From: Paragordius varius
Lineage: Eukaryota; Nematomorpha
DNA: 64,000 nucleotides
Assembly: GCA_964247055.1 (NCBI GenBank)
Contig: OZ176052.1
Span: forward strand, 1,860,001-1,924,000
Direction of reading: 5' to 3'
Positions 1 through 11,870 of this stretch are shown one piece after another (the stretch's first letter is position 1; the number at the start of each line of letters is the position of its first letter). The translations under genes and the position numbers were made by a program. The notes under the pieces are model-generated. The model ran no database searches, was not told the origin of the DNA, and saw only the letters and a program-made list of their open reading frames with translations.

Positions 1-879
1 CATAACCATTTATAGGACTCAATGAGAATATGCATTTAAAACAATAATTTGACTGATGTTTTGGAATCGAATTCGCAATTTTTTGATTCCGGGGGTTGCA
101 TTAAGATATAAAAACAGTTCTTGATCAAATGATTTGGGAAGTCGCTTTAAAGTTTAATTCTGGTTCATTATTTTTGTTAATAATAATTGGGTTTCATTTT
201 TTGCCACCATTCTCATTAAGATAGTTGCCTTTCGTTAAAGGTAATAAAATTAACTATTGCTAAGTATTTTACATTTGGAATTGAAATTTCCTTTTTTAAC
301 ATATTTTTCATTATTGGGAACACTAATTTTATTTTACTTTGTATAAAATAATTCACTACGTTTCTATTATTTTCTTTACCTTATTTTGATTTCTTTTGAG
401 TTGTCTTAACCTATAGATATCTATTTCAAGAGTAAAAATAAAATTATCCTTATTTTCTTAATATAGACATAAAAATACCATAAACAAATGTTAAAAATAG
501 GGTAACAAAATTTAAATTTTAAACAATGATTATTTCAAAATTAAAATATTTGTTTTTAGAGAACGATACCGTGGATAAAACGATTTATAAAAAAACTAAT
601 AGCTCCGGTTCTATATAAACGGTTTCGTTTGAATCCCGATATAAATTCTATTGTAATTTTGAGAATCTTTTAAACAAAAGAAAATTCAAACTAATTGCAC
701 TCCAATCTTAGTTCCGATTTTAAACTAACTCGATGTTTAATAGACATCCAAAACTGAATATATCATATAAATATATAATTATCAAATCAAAAAAATTTAT
801 TTACAATATTGTAATAATAACAAAATCATTAACTAAATACATATATTAAAAACATTATCATAAAAGATGTTTAAAGGAT
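1..879. other. Intergenic AT-rich DNA, copy A
   Basis: I see no gene, RNA or clear repeat here. The stretch is alignable with 38655-39500 in copy B, with many small indels and no conserved reading frame. Confidence 0.6.
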
Positions 880-2510
880 TTTGGTTGAAGGGTAGGTAAA
901 TGTAAGTTGTGTGAAAATATAAATCAGAGATGTGTTGAGTTTGAGAAGATATATGTAAGGTGAGGTGTGATGATAAATGTTAGGATATTTTGTAGGAAGG
1001 AGAGAGTTTAAAGATGTGTTGATGTAAGTTAAGAGAATATTGGAATAATTAATAAAATAAAAAATATCAAATATAAAAAATGAAAATGCTAAAAAAGTAA
1101 ATAGGAGAGGTGTGATGTAATGGGTGTGTGAGATGTAAGGTGATGTTTAATGCGACGATAAATGTTAGGAGATTTCGTAAAGATAGGGATGTAATGTAAG
1201 GGAATATAAATTAAGGGAATATAAATTAAAAATATTTTTATATAAATAAAAAGTATCCAAAAATGAGATTTGATGAGTTTGAGGATGTAATTGTAAGGTG
1301 AGATGTGATGATAAATGTTAGGTATATATATAACATAAAAATATATTCACATATGTTAAAAAGTATCCAAAAGTGTTTAGTTTGAGAATGTCAATGTAAG
1401 GTGAGGTGTGAAGATAAATGTTAGGTATATCGTAAGGATAAGGGAATTCGAAGTAAAAATATATTCATATATAATAAGAAGTGTCCAAAAATGAGATTTG
1501 ATGAGGTTGATGATGTATATGTAAGGTGAGGTGATTTTGTTAGATAGGGTAAAGCAAGGGAATATGGGAATATAAAATGAGGGAATATAAAGTAAAAATA
1601 TATTAATATATTATAAAAAGTATCCAAAAATGAGATTTTTGATGATGTATATGTAAGGTGAGGTGCGATGTAATGGTAAATGGTAGGTGATTTTGTAAAG
1701 ATAGGGATTTAAGGGAATGTGGGAATATAAATAAATAAAATCAAAAAATATTAATCAAATATAAAAATATAGTGAAATAAAGAGTAAATTGGAGAGAGGT
1801 GATGTGTGGGTGGGTGAATGAGATGTAAGGTGAGCGTTTAATCAGAGGTGATTTTGTAAGTGTGTTGATGTAAATTAAGGTAATATAGGAATAAAATTTA
1901 AATAAAATAAAAAATAAATCCATTTATGGTATAAAGAATATAGTATCCAAAAATAATGTAGAGAAATGTGATGAGTTTGTTGTATGTAAGGTAAGATGAG
2001 GTGGGATGATGGGAAGAGATGTATGTTGATGTAATGTAAGGGTATATGAATTAAATAAAGTAGAATATAAAAAGTATCCGAAAAAAAATATGTGATGAAT
2101 GGTGAGTTTGAAGATGTTTATGTAAGGTAGAGAGGTGTGATGATTAATGTTAAGTGATTTGGTAAGGATGGAGAATGGGCATGTTTTGATGTAAAAAAAG
2201 GGAATATATTTTTAATGAAATAAAAAAATTAATTTAAATATAGAATAAAAGTTAGTATTCAAAAATAGATAGAATATAGGTGATGTTTGTATGTAAGGTG
2301 AGTGTAGTATGATGAAAATAAATCTTGGGTGAATTTGTAAGGATAAATGGAAGATATGTATGTTGATGCAATGTAAGGATGGGTAAAATATAAAAAAGTA
2401 TGTCAAAAGTAGGATATGTGATGTGTGTGGGTGTGTATGTGTTAGTTAGATGAGTTGAGGTATGATGTAATGGAATGTATTTTGTAGAATAAGAATGATA
2501 GTAAAAATAT
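880..2510. repeat. Degenerate purine-rich minisatellite, copy A
   Basis: About ten imperfect units of roughly 130-170 bp. Recurring words are GTAAGGTGAGGTGTGATG, GATAAATGTTAGG, AGTATCCAAAAATGAG and GATGTAATGTAAGGGAATAT. The plus strand is strikingly short of C: it is almost all A, G and T across 1.6 kb. On the minus strand this gives long C/T/A-only open frames, because TAG and TGA are rare without G; those frames are not evidence of coding. The array lies directly 3' of the small minus-strand gene. Confidence 0.8.
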
Positions 2511-2596
2511 GAATATATGGAATATAGAAATAGAATATATTATATATATAAATGATGATACATAAAATATATATAATGTGTGTTTGATATTTGAAT

Positions 2597-3749
2597 TCAT
2601 GAAACAGAAACCAACGTCATACACGGGTCTCCAAATAAAAAAGCCCTAAACATCAAAAAATAAGTAAAATGTTTGATTATATTGTTTTAATGATATAATT
2701 GTTTTTATTTAAAACTTACTGTATGTCTCTCGAATAACACAATCAGTCATCACAGGTTCATAATCGCATGTACAACCCTTGCATTCCAACAAAGCTATTC
2801 CTGGTAAACCTGAATCTGGAGACGGTTCCTCACAAGGTGAAGGGGTCCATGTAAAATACCGAGGTTCGTCATTGAATCTTACTGTTCTTTTCGGAACAGT
2901 TTTTTCTACATTAATATAATAAATTTTGTAGAAATATCTAGTATGATGCTTTTTGCATTGATCTCGGTGTTGTAAAAAATGTTTCGAAATATTTATTTTA
3001 CCAATTGATTCAGGCGAAGTACAATCTTCATCGAATGAATTATCACTTTCTATCGCATTTATTTCTGCCCAACTAGGTTCTGGATAGAACAGTTCCCCCA
3101 CAGGGGAAATCGGAGTCCAACGGAAATATTGAACGTCTTCATTGAAAACCACTCTTTTTGGCATATTTGGTTCTAGTTATATAAATTTTTATTTTGATAT
3201 GGATATTATTAAAGTGACATACCCAAAATATTTAATTATGTTTACTTTTTAGTTCTAATAAAAATCTGAAATTATTTTTTTACCATTTTTGCATCCATTT
3301 CGACCCTTGATGTTGGATTTCTTTTGAATCGTATCAGGCTTACCAGGGGGACATTCAACTAATTTAACAGTAAAATCGAATTCGTAATATATATACCCCA
3401 TCAGTTTTTTAAATTTTCTTAGATATTAATATTGATCCCACCTTTTAGTTTATTAAATATTCGTCGGAGTTTTATAGATATTGTTTCTAAATAGCTTAAT
3501 TTTGACGCAAGTGCTTTATGCCCTACTGTCTTTAAAAAATGTACTCATCTTAGATATATTTGATAAAAAATGTTTTTTTTATAAAAACATATTTAATATA
3601 AATAAAATATAATTTTTACCAATTAAAGCGTCATTCTTTTCCATCTTCCCAAAACAAGAAAACAAACGATTCCACCACTTTTTCAAACCTGTAATTTAAA
3701 ATTGATATTTATGAATTATTAAATTAAACATTTTAGCCCACAAGAAATT

Positions 3750-3804
<55 letters not shown>

Positions 3805-4112
3805 TTAGAAAATCTGAGTAAATTTAATATTCTTAAACAAATTTTCTGAATCAGTTGCCAATTTCGGAATTGAAACAAAAATTGTAAAAAATAGTAGTTT
3901 TTACAAAATCTTTTGTGTTAATTCTATAATAAAATATTTTTTAATTCCCTTATATTTGCTAATGCGGCACATCGGATTCGATATCTCAATTTAAATTTTT
4001 ATGAAAAATATTTAAAAAATTCGAAGCTTCAAACATTATAACCTTGTCCAATAACTCTTCTTTCATTATAATTATTCTTTTGAATACGATTCCGGGCAAA
4101 AATATTTTTCAT
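2597..4112 (-). CDS. Six-exon small gene with two RVxF-like repeats, copy A
   Basis: I do not recognise the family. On the minus strand the exons are 4112-4043, 3688-3620, 3358-3284, 3172-3002, 2905-2720 and 2628-2597. All introns are GT..AG except that the last acceptor is only a weak AG, phases agree throughout, and the start is the ATG at 4112. The product is about 200 residues. It begins MKNIFARNRIQK and has a basic WW-containing exon (LKKWWNRLFSCFGK), a Pro/Lys-rich exon, then two diverged copies of one motif: KRVVFNEDVQYFRWTP and KRTVRFNDEPRYFTWTP. Both fit the K/R-x-V-x-F docking motif for protein phosphatase 1 and resemble the GADD34-type V-x-F-x-E pattern; that role is inference. A Cys-rich stretch (ECKGCTC) follows. 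Copy B keeps every exon and splice site, with a 9-base in-frame indel in exon 4. No signal peptide or membrane segment is seen. Confidence 0.7.
3752..3802. repeat. (TA)n microsatellite
   Basis: About 25 uninterrupted TA units in intron 1 of the small minus-strand gene (copy A). It is absent from the matching intron of copy B. Confidence 0.95.
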
Positions 4113-5937
4113 TAATATGATGTTGATATAAATTTAAATTTACAAAGCAATTTAATTATTTGATTGTTGCATTCTAAAATGTTTTATCATTAACTATCAA
4201 GTTTTTGTGGTGATTGTAAACGCATTATTTTTATAGTGTTGTGAGATTATAAAACTTGTTATTTAATACTTTTGCACAAATTGAATTGGTTAAAAATTTA
4301 TTATGAGTTTTATAAAGTGTAATATTCGGGGCCCCGAACCAAAAAAATCGAGCTGATTAATATATTTTATTTGTTTTATGGATATCTAAATTATTAAAAG
4401 GATTTCCATTAAAAACTTACCCTTTTGATGATATGGATAAGTTACATTCACATCATTTAAAAATTTTTTGCCCGATGTTTAGTTATTTATGCAATGTTTG
4501 TAATTTCAGTTAGCTATCATGTAATTTACCTTACAAAAAACATCCATATCATAGGTATTGGGTTCTTGTTCGTTAATAGGGAAAAAGTTCAGCAGTATTT
4601 TTTTCGTTTTTTCTTATATGAACTAATCTTAAACTCAAAGACCCGAAAAAACTAGCAATGATTTTTTACTTGTATACTGTATATATGGCTGTTTACTGTG
4701 TTAGATTTGGCTTTAACAGTATAAATTAAACATAAAAGTATACATGATAAAAATTTCAAAAAATTAGAATAACTCTTTCTATGGCTTTATTAAAAGAGAA
4801 ATATAAAGCAAACCTTTCTCGTTTGCTTTTCTTTGGCCATTTCTCTTGTTTCGAATCCAAAAAGTCATAATGAAAGATTTTATATTAGAGATGTTAAAAT
4901 AAATTTAGAATTTGATAGTATAAATTGAGGTTATAAAATGATTGTTGCTTTTATCATGCATAATTATATGGTTATAATTAAATAGTTGTTATATTTTTAA
5001 TACTGTCATCAATTAATTTTATAAAAATATACATGGGAATTAACTAAGGAATTTTTTTTGTAGATGATAGCCGGCTCTAATCACAGTCAAAATAAATTTA
5101 TAAAATCCTAAGATCCAATAGACAAATATTTTTTTAGAAAAACAGCTGTATTCTCTCCTCTTTAAAATACTTTTCTCCAGCTTTTAGACTTTTAACTTTG
5201 TAATAACTTTTATTGTAATATCTATAACAATTTAATCTTTGTAAGGGAGAGGGATCTGACTGTTAATTAAACCAATCTCAATGATTTAAGTTTTTGGAAA
5301 AAAAATAAGAAAATTTAAAATTTTATTTAAATTTTTCATTATTAATATTATTATAATATTTTAACTATTGAAAACGATTTGAACGAACTTTTTGTTTGAT
5401 TATAGAAGATATATTTCATATTTGTAGGAATGATACCATTTATGAAATTGAATGGCTTCAATCAAAGCAATCAGAAGACCGAAACTCTATCATACCGTCA
5501 AAAAAAGCGTCGGCAGAACATTATATATGTATTAACAGTTGTTAAAATCTATAAGATAACGATAAAGGAAAATTAAATAGAATTAAATGAAAGTATAAAT
5601 AGAAATTATAAACGATATGTGAAACCCAAAGTGTGCTAAAAATTAAAATCATACAAATAAACGTAAAAAATATTTTTCACTAGAAGACAACGATATATTT
5701 TTAATCTTTAATTTCTATATAAACTATATTATTACTCTTAAAAACCCAATTCACATGACTATTTCATACTTTGCAGTTTAAAACAATGAATTATATCTAA
5801 AAATTATGGATGAAAAAAGAATAGCTGCCTTGCAAATAAATATTTGTCTTTATGTTTTTACATTTTTGTCTGTATAATTTCAATTTTATGATGGCGACAG
5901 GCATGCTTAAAATGACCATTAATCCACATATGATTAT
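4113..5937. other. Intergenic AT-rich DNA, copy A
   Basis: No supported gene. The stretch from about 4840 is very similar to copy B (about 48070 onward), more so than most non-coding DNA here. It ends in a short inverted-repeat element (5637-5887). A 65-codon minus-strand frame at 5797-5994 with a hydrophobic middle is not kept open in copy B. Confidence 0.5.
5637..5887. mobile_element. Short inverted-repeat element, GACAAA family, copy A
   Basis: The left end reads roughly AAAATTAAAATCATACAAA and TAAACGTAAAAAAT. The right end is the inverse: TTTGTCTTTATGTTTTTAC, then GTCTGTATAATTTCAATTTT. The same ends are seen at 18870-19135, 33770-34024, 37361-37630 and 56447-56727. It is a non-autonomous MITE-like repeat of about 250-280 bp. 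Copy B carries the same insertion at 48861-49108. Confidence 0.5.
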
Positions 5938-6071
5938 CAATAAACTAAAAATAGTTAACATAAATGAATCCCAACTCACACTCAACCATGACACAATTGA
6001 GCAGTGTTAAGGATGTAAATATATAAACCTATTCAAATTAAAATTGAATAATCAGAAAGATCTTAGACGAC
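5938..6071. repeat. 134-bp direct repeat flanking the LTR element, left copy
   Basis: It is identical, as far as I can see, to 10560-10693 on the other side of the LTR element. It starts CAATAAACTAAAAATAG and ends GATCTTAGACGAC. Copy B has this sequence once, without an element (about 49154-49281). It is far longer than the 4-6 bp target duplication that an LTR integrase makes. Confidence 0.9.
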
Positions 6072-6339
6072 TGTAAGGTTATAATATTCTATTTTGTTAA
6101 CACACTCAATTCAGGTTGCATCAGTTATTTTGTATTTGAATATTATATATATATTTCGTGTTAAAGCTTATCTGTTGTTGAGAATAACCATTGTGTAACG
6201 TCTACGCAAATAAGGCATGCACACATAAAAAGAACTTGTGATATAATAGCAACTCACTTTTTTATTTTGGTTTTTCTTTTTATCTCTCAACTCTATTTTA
6301 TTATACCATACTGCTATACGTGAATAAATCAACCTTACA
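6072..6339 (+). repeat. 5' LTR of the gypsy-type element
   Basis: 268 bp bounded by the inverted ends TGTAAGGTT and AACCTTACA. It shares its first 196 bp without visible change with the 3' repeat, which argues for a recent insertion. Confidence 0.92.
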
Positions 6340-6359
6340 TTTGGTGCCGTATTCTTTCA
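6340..6359 (+). promoter_or_regulatory. Primer-binding site of the gypsy-type element
   Basis: Directly follows the CA end of the 5' LTR. TTGGTGCCGTATTC has the TGG-GCC look expected of a sequence pairing with a tRNA 3' end; I cannot assign the tRNA. Confidence 0.55.
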
Positions 6360-9300
6360 ATGAGCCAAGCGTTGGACATTTCAAAACTGATTTTGGAGCC
6401 TTTTAAGGAACCGATGAATTTTACGCAATATATACGTCACATCAGGAGAGTCTTAAATTCCAAAAATATCGAATCCAATGACACCACAATGAAACGCACG
6501 TTTCTCGCTTTCGGCGGTATTCAAGTAATAATGAAAATTGAAACGTTAGCATTTCCAAAACTCATAGATGACATGGAATGGGAGGAAATTGCAACCTTGG
6601 CCACTCAGATATATTCACCAATCAGCAGCCTATGGTTAAATCGAGTTGAATTCTACCGATTAAAAAAAATGCCAGATGAATCAGTCATGGATTTCCTGGA
6701 ACGTCTGAAAGCAAAGTGTGAAGCCGGGAAATTTGAAGGGGATATTCAGTCAAAATTACGCGATTTATTCCTGGTAGGTCTTGAAAATCCCAGAGTAGAA
6801 CGCGAAATTCAATCCAAATATCCAGATAAAGGACGGGGGTCCGGTAACCCTTCAAGCGATTGTAGACATCGCTTATTCCTATGAATTAGAAGATAAAAAG
6901 GTTCACAACATCAGAGATAATAATGATATGAACAATAATAATACCAGTGAACTTCCTTCAAGTATCCAACCAGTTGTTAATGATAATAATACAATCAATC
7001 AAATAACCCGAAAGCTATGTAGTAATTGTGGGTATCGACATGGTTCCGCCACCTGTCCGGCAAAAGGAAAACGGTGTTTCAATTGCGACAAATGGAATCA
7101 TTTCAGCACAGTATGCAAGGCAACGTTCCGACGGCCGTCAATCCGCACCATGACTAGCCCGAACAACACCCCCCGGATTCAGGTATTAATAAATAATATA
7201 CCAACAACGTTTATCTACGATACGGGCGCCGAGGTATCCGTTATTGGCAAGCGCACTTGGGTAAATATTGGTCGACCTCGTTTGCTCCCAGCTCCAAATT
7301 TGCGAACCTACAATGATGGCCCGATAGAAGTACTCGGAAAATCGATGATTTCAGTGGTTTTGAACGAAGAGGAGAAGTGCCTGCCCTGCGTGGTGACGCA
7401 AACTAACCCGCCAGCCGTGTTCGGGATGAATTGGATGCGGGCGTTCCGGTTAGAATTCCCAAAAAATGTTTTTTCAGTTTTACATACGCAAGCACCTAAT
7501 AATAAAATGTTATTTGATTATTTTGACAAATTGTTTTCAGACGAGTTAGGTACTTTCAAGGGGCCCCCAATAAAATTATTTATCGACCCCGGGGCCAAAC
7601 CTAAAGTTTTTCCTTGTCGTAGGGTACCTTTAACTCTAAAACCTTTAGTAGAAAATGAAATTGATAGATTAGTTAAACTCAAAATACTCCGACCTATCGA
7701 TCCGACCCAAACCCCAATAACATGGGCCTCTCCCACAGTAAATATAGTTAAAGGAAATGGAGAAATTAGGATTTGTGCCGATTTCCGAATTAGTATCAAC
7801 CGTTATTTAGCAAAAGATTCTCATCTGATACCTACTTTTGACGAGTTGGCCACCAAAGTGGCAAATGGGATAATTTTTTCCACTTTAGACCTGAAAGATG
7901 CTTACTTACAATTTCCGATAGACCGGGCGTCACAGACGCTAGTGACCATCACAACTCACAAAGGGTTTTATGCTTACCAGCGACTTCCATTCGGATTAAC
8001 TTCAGCACCTATGATCTTTCAAAGATGCATGGACAATCTTTTAAAGGACATACCTGGTATTTGTGTGTACCTGGATGATGTCTTAATTTCCGGAGCTACC
8101 AGGGAGGAACATGATCAAAGATTAAGGGAAGTATTTAGAAGGTTACAAGAGGCGGGATCACGATTGCGCCGAGACAAATTGCAAATTGGTATCTCACGAG
8201 TCAAATACATGGGGTACGTGATTTCTGACCAAGGTATTGAGCCGTCCAATGAAAAATTAGAGGCCATTAAAAATTGTCCGACACCTACAAACAAAACTGA
8301 GCTACGTTCGTTCTTAGGCTTAATAAATTTTCATGAGCGGTTTATACCAAACTGTCACCAACACCTAGCAACCTTACACAAGTTAAGTGGAAAGAATACA
8401 CCTTGGCGGTGGACCCCGGCAGATGATAGTGAATTCGCGAAAGCAAAAAGCTTGCTAACCAGGCCCCCCGCTTTAATGCCATTTAACGACCGTTTTCCAT
8501 TGTTGATCGAAACAGATGCTTCCAACAAGGGGTTTGGGGCAATACTGTTTCATAAGACCCCACAGGGGAAACGCCCAATTTTTTACGCGTCACGAACTTG
8601 TTCAATAGCAGAAAAGGGTTATTCCACGATCGAAAAAGAGGCCAAGGCCATAGTGTTTGCCCTAGAAAAATTTAAATACTTTATATATGGAAGACCTTTC
8701 GAGATATATACAGATCATAAACCGCTGGTGTCACTATTTGGGCGGAAGAGAGATATCAACAACATTAATAATAGCAAACTGCTCAGGTGGATATCGAAGA
8801 CCATCGGGTACGAGTATGAAATATTTTACAAGAAAGGGGAAGAAAACTTAGCCGACGCGTTGTCGAGACTTCCCATAGAGCATAGCCAACCAGATGATGA
8901 AGATGACGCGGCGACCAAGCAGGTACGATTTTTGGCTCTAAAAACGCTGGATGTAAATAAGAAAGTGGTCGAAGAGGCAACGATCACTGACCAACGGTTA
9001 TCAAAAGTTAAAAATGCTCTCAGGACAAACAGTTGGATCGACGAAGATCTGAAACCTTTTTTAAAACATAAAAATGACTTGGAGTGTTGTTATAATCTGT
9101 TATACCTGAATGATCGCTTAGTGATACCACAAGCGATGCAGGAAACGATATTGAAACTTCTGCATACGGGACACAGCGGGCTAAAAACAATGAAAGCCCA
9201 AGCCCGGTGTTCGGTATTTTGGCCCGAATTAGACACCGATCTAGAGAATTATGTGGAAAGGTGCGAGGCTTGCCAAACCTATTGACCTAACGCACCTGAA

Positions 9301-10293
9301 AATCTTCCCTATCGATGGAATTTTAACACTTTGACATGGGAAAGGTTACATATAGATGTTGCTGGACCGGTGGACGGATATTATTGGTTAGTGACTATCG
9401 ATAGCGCCTCACGGTGGGTAGAGATAGATCTTCTTAAATCAATAACGAGTCAAAGCGTTTTAAATTGCCTGGAGAAACACATCGCACGATTTGGTTTTCC
9501 CCGCCAAATTGTGACCGATAACGCCACGTATTTTACTTCAAGAGAATTTACGACTCTCCTAAATCATATGAATATAAAGCACATCTGTGCAGCACCCTAT
9601 CATCCCAAAACAAACGGTCTAGTAGAGAGAGTAATAAAGACATTAAAAACGAAATACGCCGCTACTAAGACCCAACAAATGCATGCATATGAAGCTATCA
9701 ACACGGTCCTTTATTCGTATCGAACTAGCATGCATTCTTCGCTAAAAGAAACGCCTTCCGCCATATTCCTAAAACGGCGTGTACACTATCCTATCTCTTG
9801 GGTAAAAACAACCCCTGTCGAATTTATAGAGCACGAAAATGAACCGAGACGCGAATTCCAACAAGACGATCCTGTCTATATTAAAAATGAAATGGCTGTA
9901 GGCTGGCGGCCAGGTCACATTCTGGAGAGAAGGGGGTTACTCTCGTATGAAGTGCAAGATGAGGAAGGGATTCGAAAACGTAAACATGCAGATCAGTTAC
10001 GACGTAGGTCAGGAGGGAATTCATACGAAACTAATCCCTTAATAGAGCATAAATATCCCAGCGTCGAAAGTGTCCCGGGTCATGTCGAGGCCCACTCCGA
10101 ACAAACCTTCCATCCCACCTCGGAATCTCAAATAGTCCATGCCCCAACGCCTGCTACCTCATGGCAAGACGTAGCCCCAGAATCGCTGACGCCTGTAGAG
10201 GCCACACCCGACGTGGTAAAGGAGGTTTCTGACCTACCCGAGCGTAGATATCCGCTAAGAAGACGGCAGCCTCCCGATCGTTTAAACTTATAG
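6360..10293 (+). pseudogene. Gag-pol region of the gypsy-type element (fossil)
   Basis: The gag-like part shows the long-helical capsid character of Ty3 elements and is followed by two CCHC-like knuckles (CSNCGYRHGSATC and CFNCDKWNHFSTVC). Then come the protease (FIYDTGAEVSVIG), reverse transcriptase (LPFGLTSAP and YLDDVLISG), RNase H (TDASNKGFGAILF), the integrase zinc part (HTGHSG ... CEAC), the integrase core (DVAGPV, VTDNATYFTS, LVERVIKTLK) and a Pro-rich tail. It is treated as a fossil; about one or two interruptions in all. Confidence 0.88.
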
Positions 10294-10330
10294 GTATATT
10301 GTACGAACACGACAGCCCCCGTGGTTAACT

Positions 10331-10344
10331 TAGGGGGAGAGTAA
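10331..10344 (+). promoter_or_regulatory. Polypurine tract of the gypsy-type element
   Basis: TAGGGGGAGAGTAA sits directly before the TG start of the 3' LTR, the usual plus-strand primer position. Confidence 0.75.
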
Positions 10345-10540
10345 TGTAAGGTTATAATATTCTATTTTGTTAACACACTCAATTCAGGTTGCATCAGTTA
10401 TTTTGTATTTGAATATTATATATATATTTCGTGTTAAAGCTTATCTGTTGTTGAGAATAACCATTGTGTAACGTCTACGCAAATAAGGCATGCACACATA
10501 AAAAGAACTTGTGATATAATAGCAACTCACTTTTTTATTT
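10345..10540 (+). repeat. 3' LTR of the gypsy-type element
   Basis: Starts TGTAAGGTT like the 5' repeat and matches it throughout, but is the shorter of the two. About 19 bases of unknown origin (10541-10559) separate it from the right-hand 134-bp flanking repeat. Confidence 0.88.
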
Positions 10541-10559
10541 ACATCTAGCGTTTTTAGAG

Positions 10560-10693
10560 CAATAAACTAAAAATAGTTAACATAAATGAATCCCAACTCA
10601 CACTCAACCATGACACAATTGAGCAGTGTTAAGGATGTAAATATATAAACCTATTCAAATTAAAATTGAATAATCAGAAAGATCTTAGACGAC
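10560..10693. repeat. 134-bp direct repeat flanking the LTR element, right copy
   Basis: Second copy of 5938-6071. Beyond it the sequence continues (CCAAAAATTAAAATGAATTT) exactly as in the empty site of copy B, so the element plus one copy of the 134-bp segment is the extra DNA in copy A. Confidence 0.9.
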
Positions 10694-11635
10694 CAAAAAT
10701 TAAAATGAATTTTATATCGTCCATAATTGAAATCGGGGGGCAAACTTACCAGCGAACCAAACACCAAAAACCAAAATGCCATCAAATATTTTTTTTAAAA
10801 CGTTAAAAAAATCATATATTATATTTAGGAATAGATGCGTAAGAAGTTAGTTAAAACACTTCACGTAATGTAACTTCTTTAATTTTTTTAGGAAAAAAGT
10901 TAAAATAATTTATGCTAATTTTGTATATAAATTTGGTTATATTGGACATGATTATACATAGCTGATCATACATTTTAGCCGTACCCGCACATCTACGGAT
11001 ATTAGATTTCATATTAACCAGCGGAATAATTCCCGTGCCAAAACACATATAATATGGTATTTTAATCACAATACTCAATAAAGATATATAGTTTTGAGCT
11101 TTTGGAATTCATGATAAAGCATAAGAATTTGTACTGGTTTTTAAGTGTAATATGCCGCTCTAATAGAAAATAAAAGATATTGTTTTTAAATCCAAATTAG
11201 TCGAAATTGAAACTTTTCTGAATATATCATTCAGGTATAAAACTTTTAATTTTCTACAATTAATTATCATACAAACAACAAAATAATGTTAAGCACAACC
11301 GGATTTTCTTAATTTTTTGTAATATACCCATAATATTTTCAAAAAATATGGGCCTGAAGACAATATGTAATACTTTATTGATACTTTCTATATTACAATT
11401 TCTAAATATTAATTCAATGTATGAGTGTTGTGTAATGATATCTAGACATAATTGCTTCTGAGAATTCGGCATATATGGTTTACTTCATTGTTATACGCTT
11501 AAATCCACATCTCATAGCGTCGATTAAACACTCTCATCGGACTATGTTAGATATGGTATAAAAATATATTTCTGCAGTTCAATGTTGAAATGACTCTTTC
11601 ATGTTTATTTTAATAAAACTATATAAGATATACAT

Positions 11636-11870
11636 ATTACAGTTCAAATTCATCCTTGAACAATTCAAATTCACCTAAAAATAGATTGTTTTGTAAAAGG
11701 TTTAAAATTTCCCATATTTTTATATATTAAAAAAATGAGAAATTTATATAATACTGAAAAAATAATAAACTATGCCATAAAGGTATATTTCATATTCATG
11801 CTGAGTTATAGCAACCCGAAAACATTAAATTTATTTTTCAGTATATTTGAATGAAGTGTAAAGATACAAG
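11636..11870. mobile_element. Worn foldback element, TTCAAATTCACCC family, copy A
   Basis: Left end has two units of the AGTTCAAATTCA(C/T)CCTTGAAC type; the right end is decayed. The same insertion in copy B (50134-50358) still shows GTGAATTTGAATTGTATGAG and AAATGGTATA at its right end. Confidence 0.5.

Larger units (their letters stand above)
6072..10540 (+). mobile_element. Ty3/gypsy-type LTR retrotransposon (fossil), copy A only
   Basis: A nearly full-length Ty3/gypsy element of about 4.5 kb on the plus strand. Parts in order: 5' LTR, primer-binding site, gag-like region from about 6360, paired Cys zinc knuckles (about 7017-7110), aspartic protease with DTGAE (about 7190-7440), reverse transcriptase with YLDD (about 7600-8300), RNase H with TDASN (about 8480-8860), integrase with an HHCC zinc part and a DDE core (about 9150-9800), polypurine tract, 3' LTR. 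Domain order RT-RNase H-integrase and the lack of a chromodomain or envelope point to a Mag-like gypsy lineage. The LTR copies are identical where both are present and copy B has an empty site, so it is young. It looks close to whole, with perhaps one or two breaks in the coding part; a gag/pol frame change is normal for the family. Confidence 0.93.

Noticed and set aside
1421-2624. Several minus-strand open frames of 60-68 codons (and the like at 39963-41121)
   Set aside because: They lie in the C-free minisatellite; a strand without G rarely makes TAG or TGA, so long frames arise by composition. Frames are not conserved between copies.
4380-4530. Possible minus-strand exon ending AAAAGG|GTAAGT near 4420
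   Set aside because: The frame has a close upstream stop, and the copy B counterpart is neither open nor preserves the donor.
5797-5994. 65-codon minus-strand frame with a hydrophobic middle, like a single-pass membrane protein
   Set aside because: The matching stretch of copy B has stops in the middle, and the frame's 3' half lies in the end of a short inverted-repeat element.
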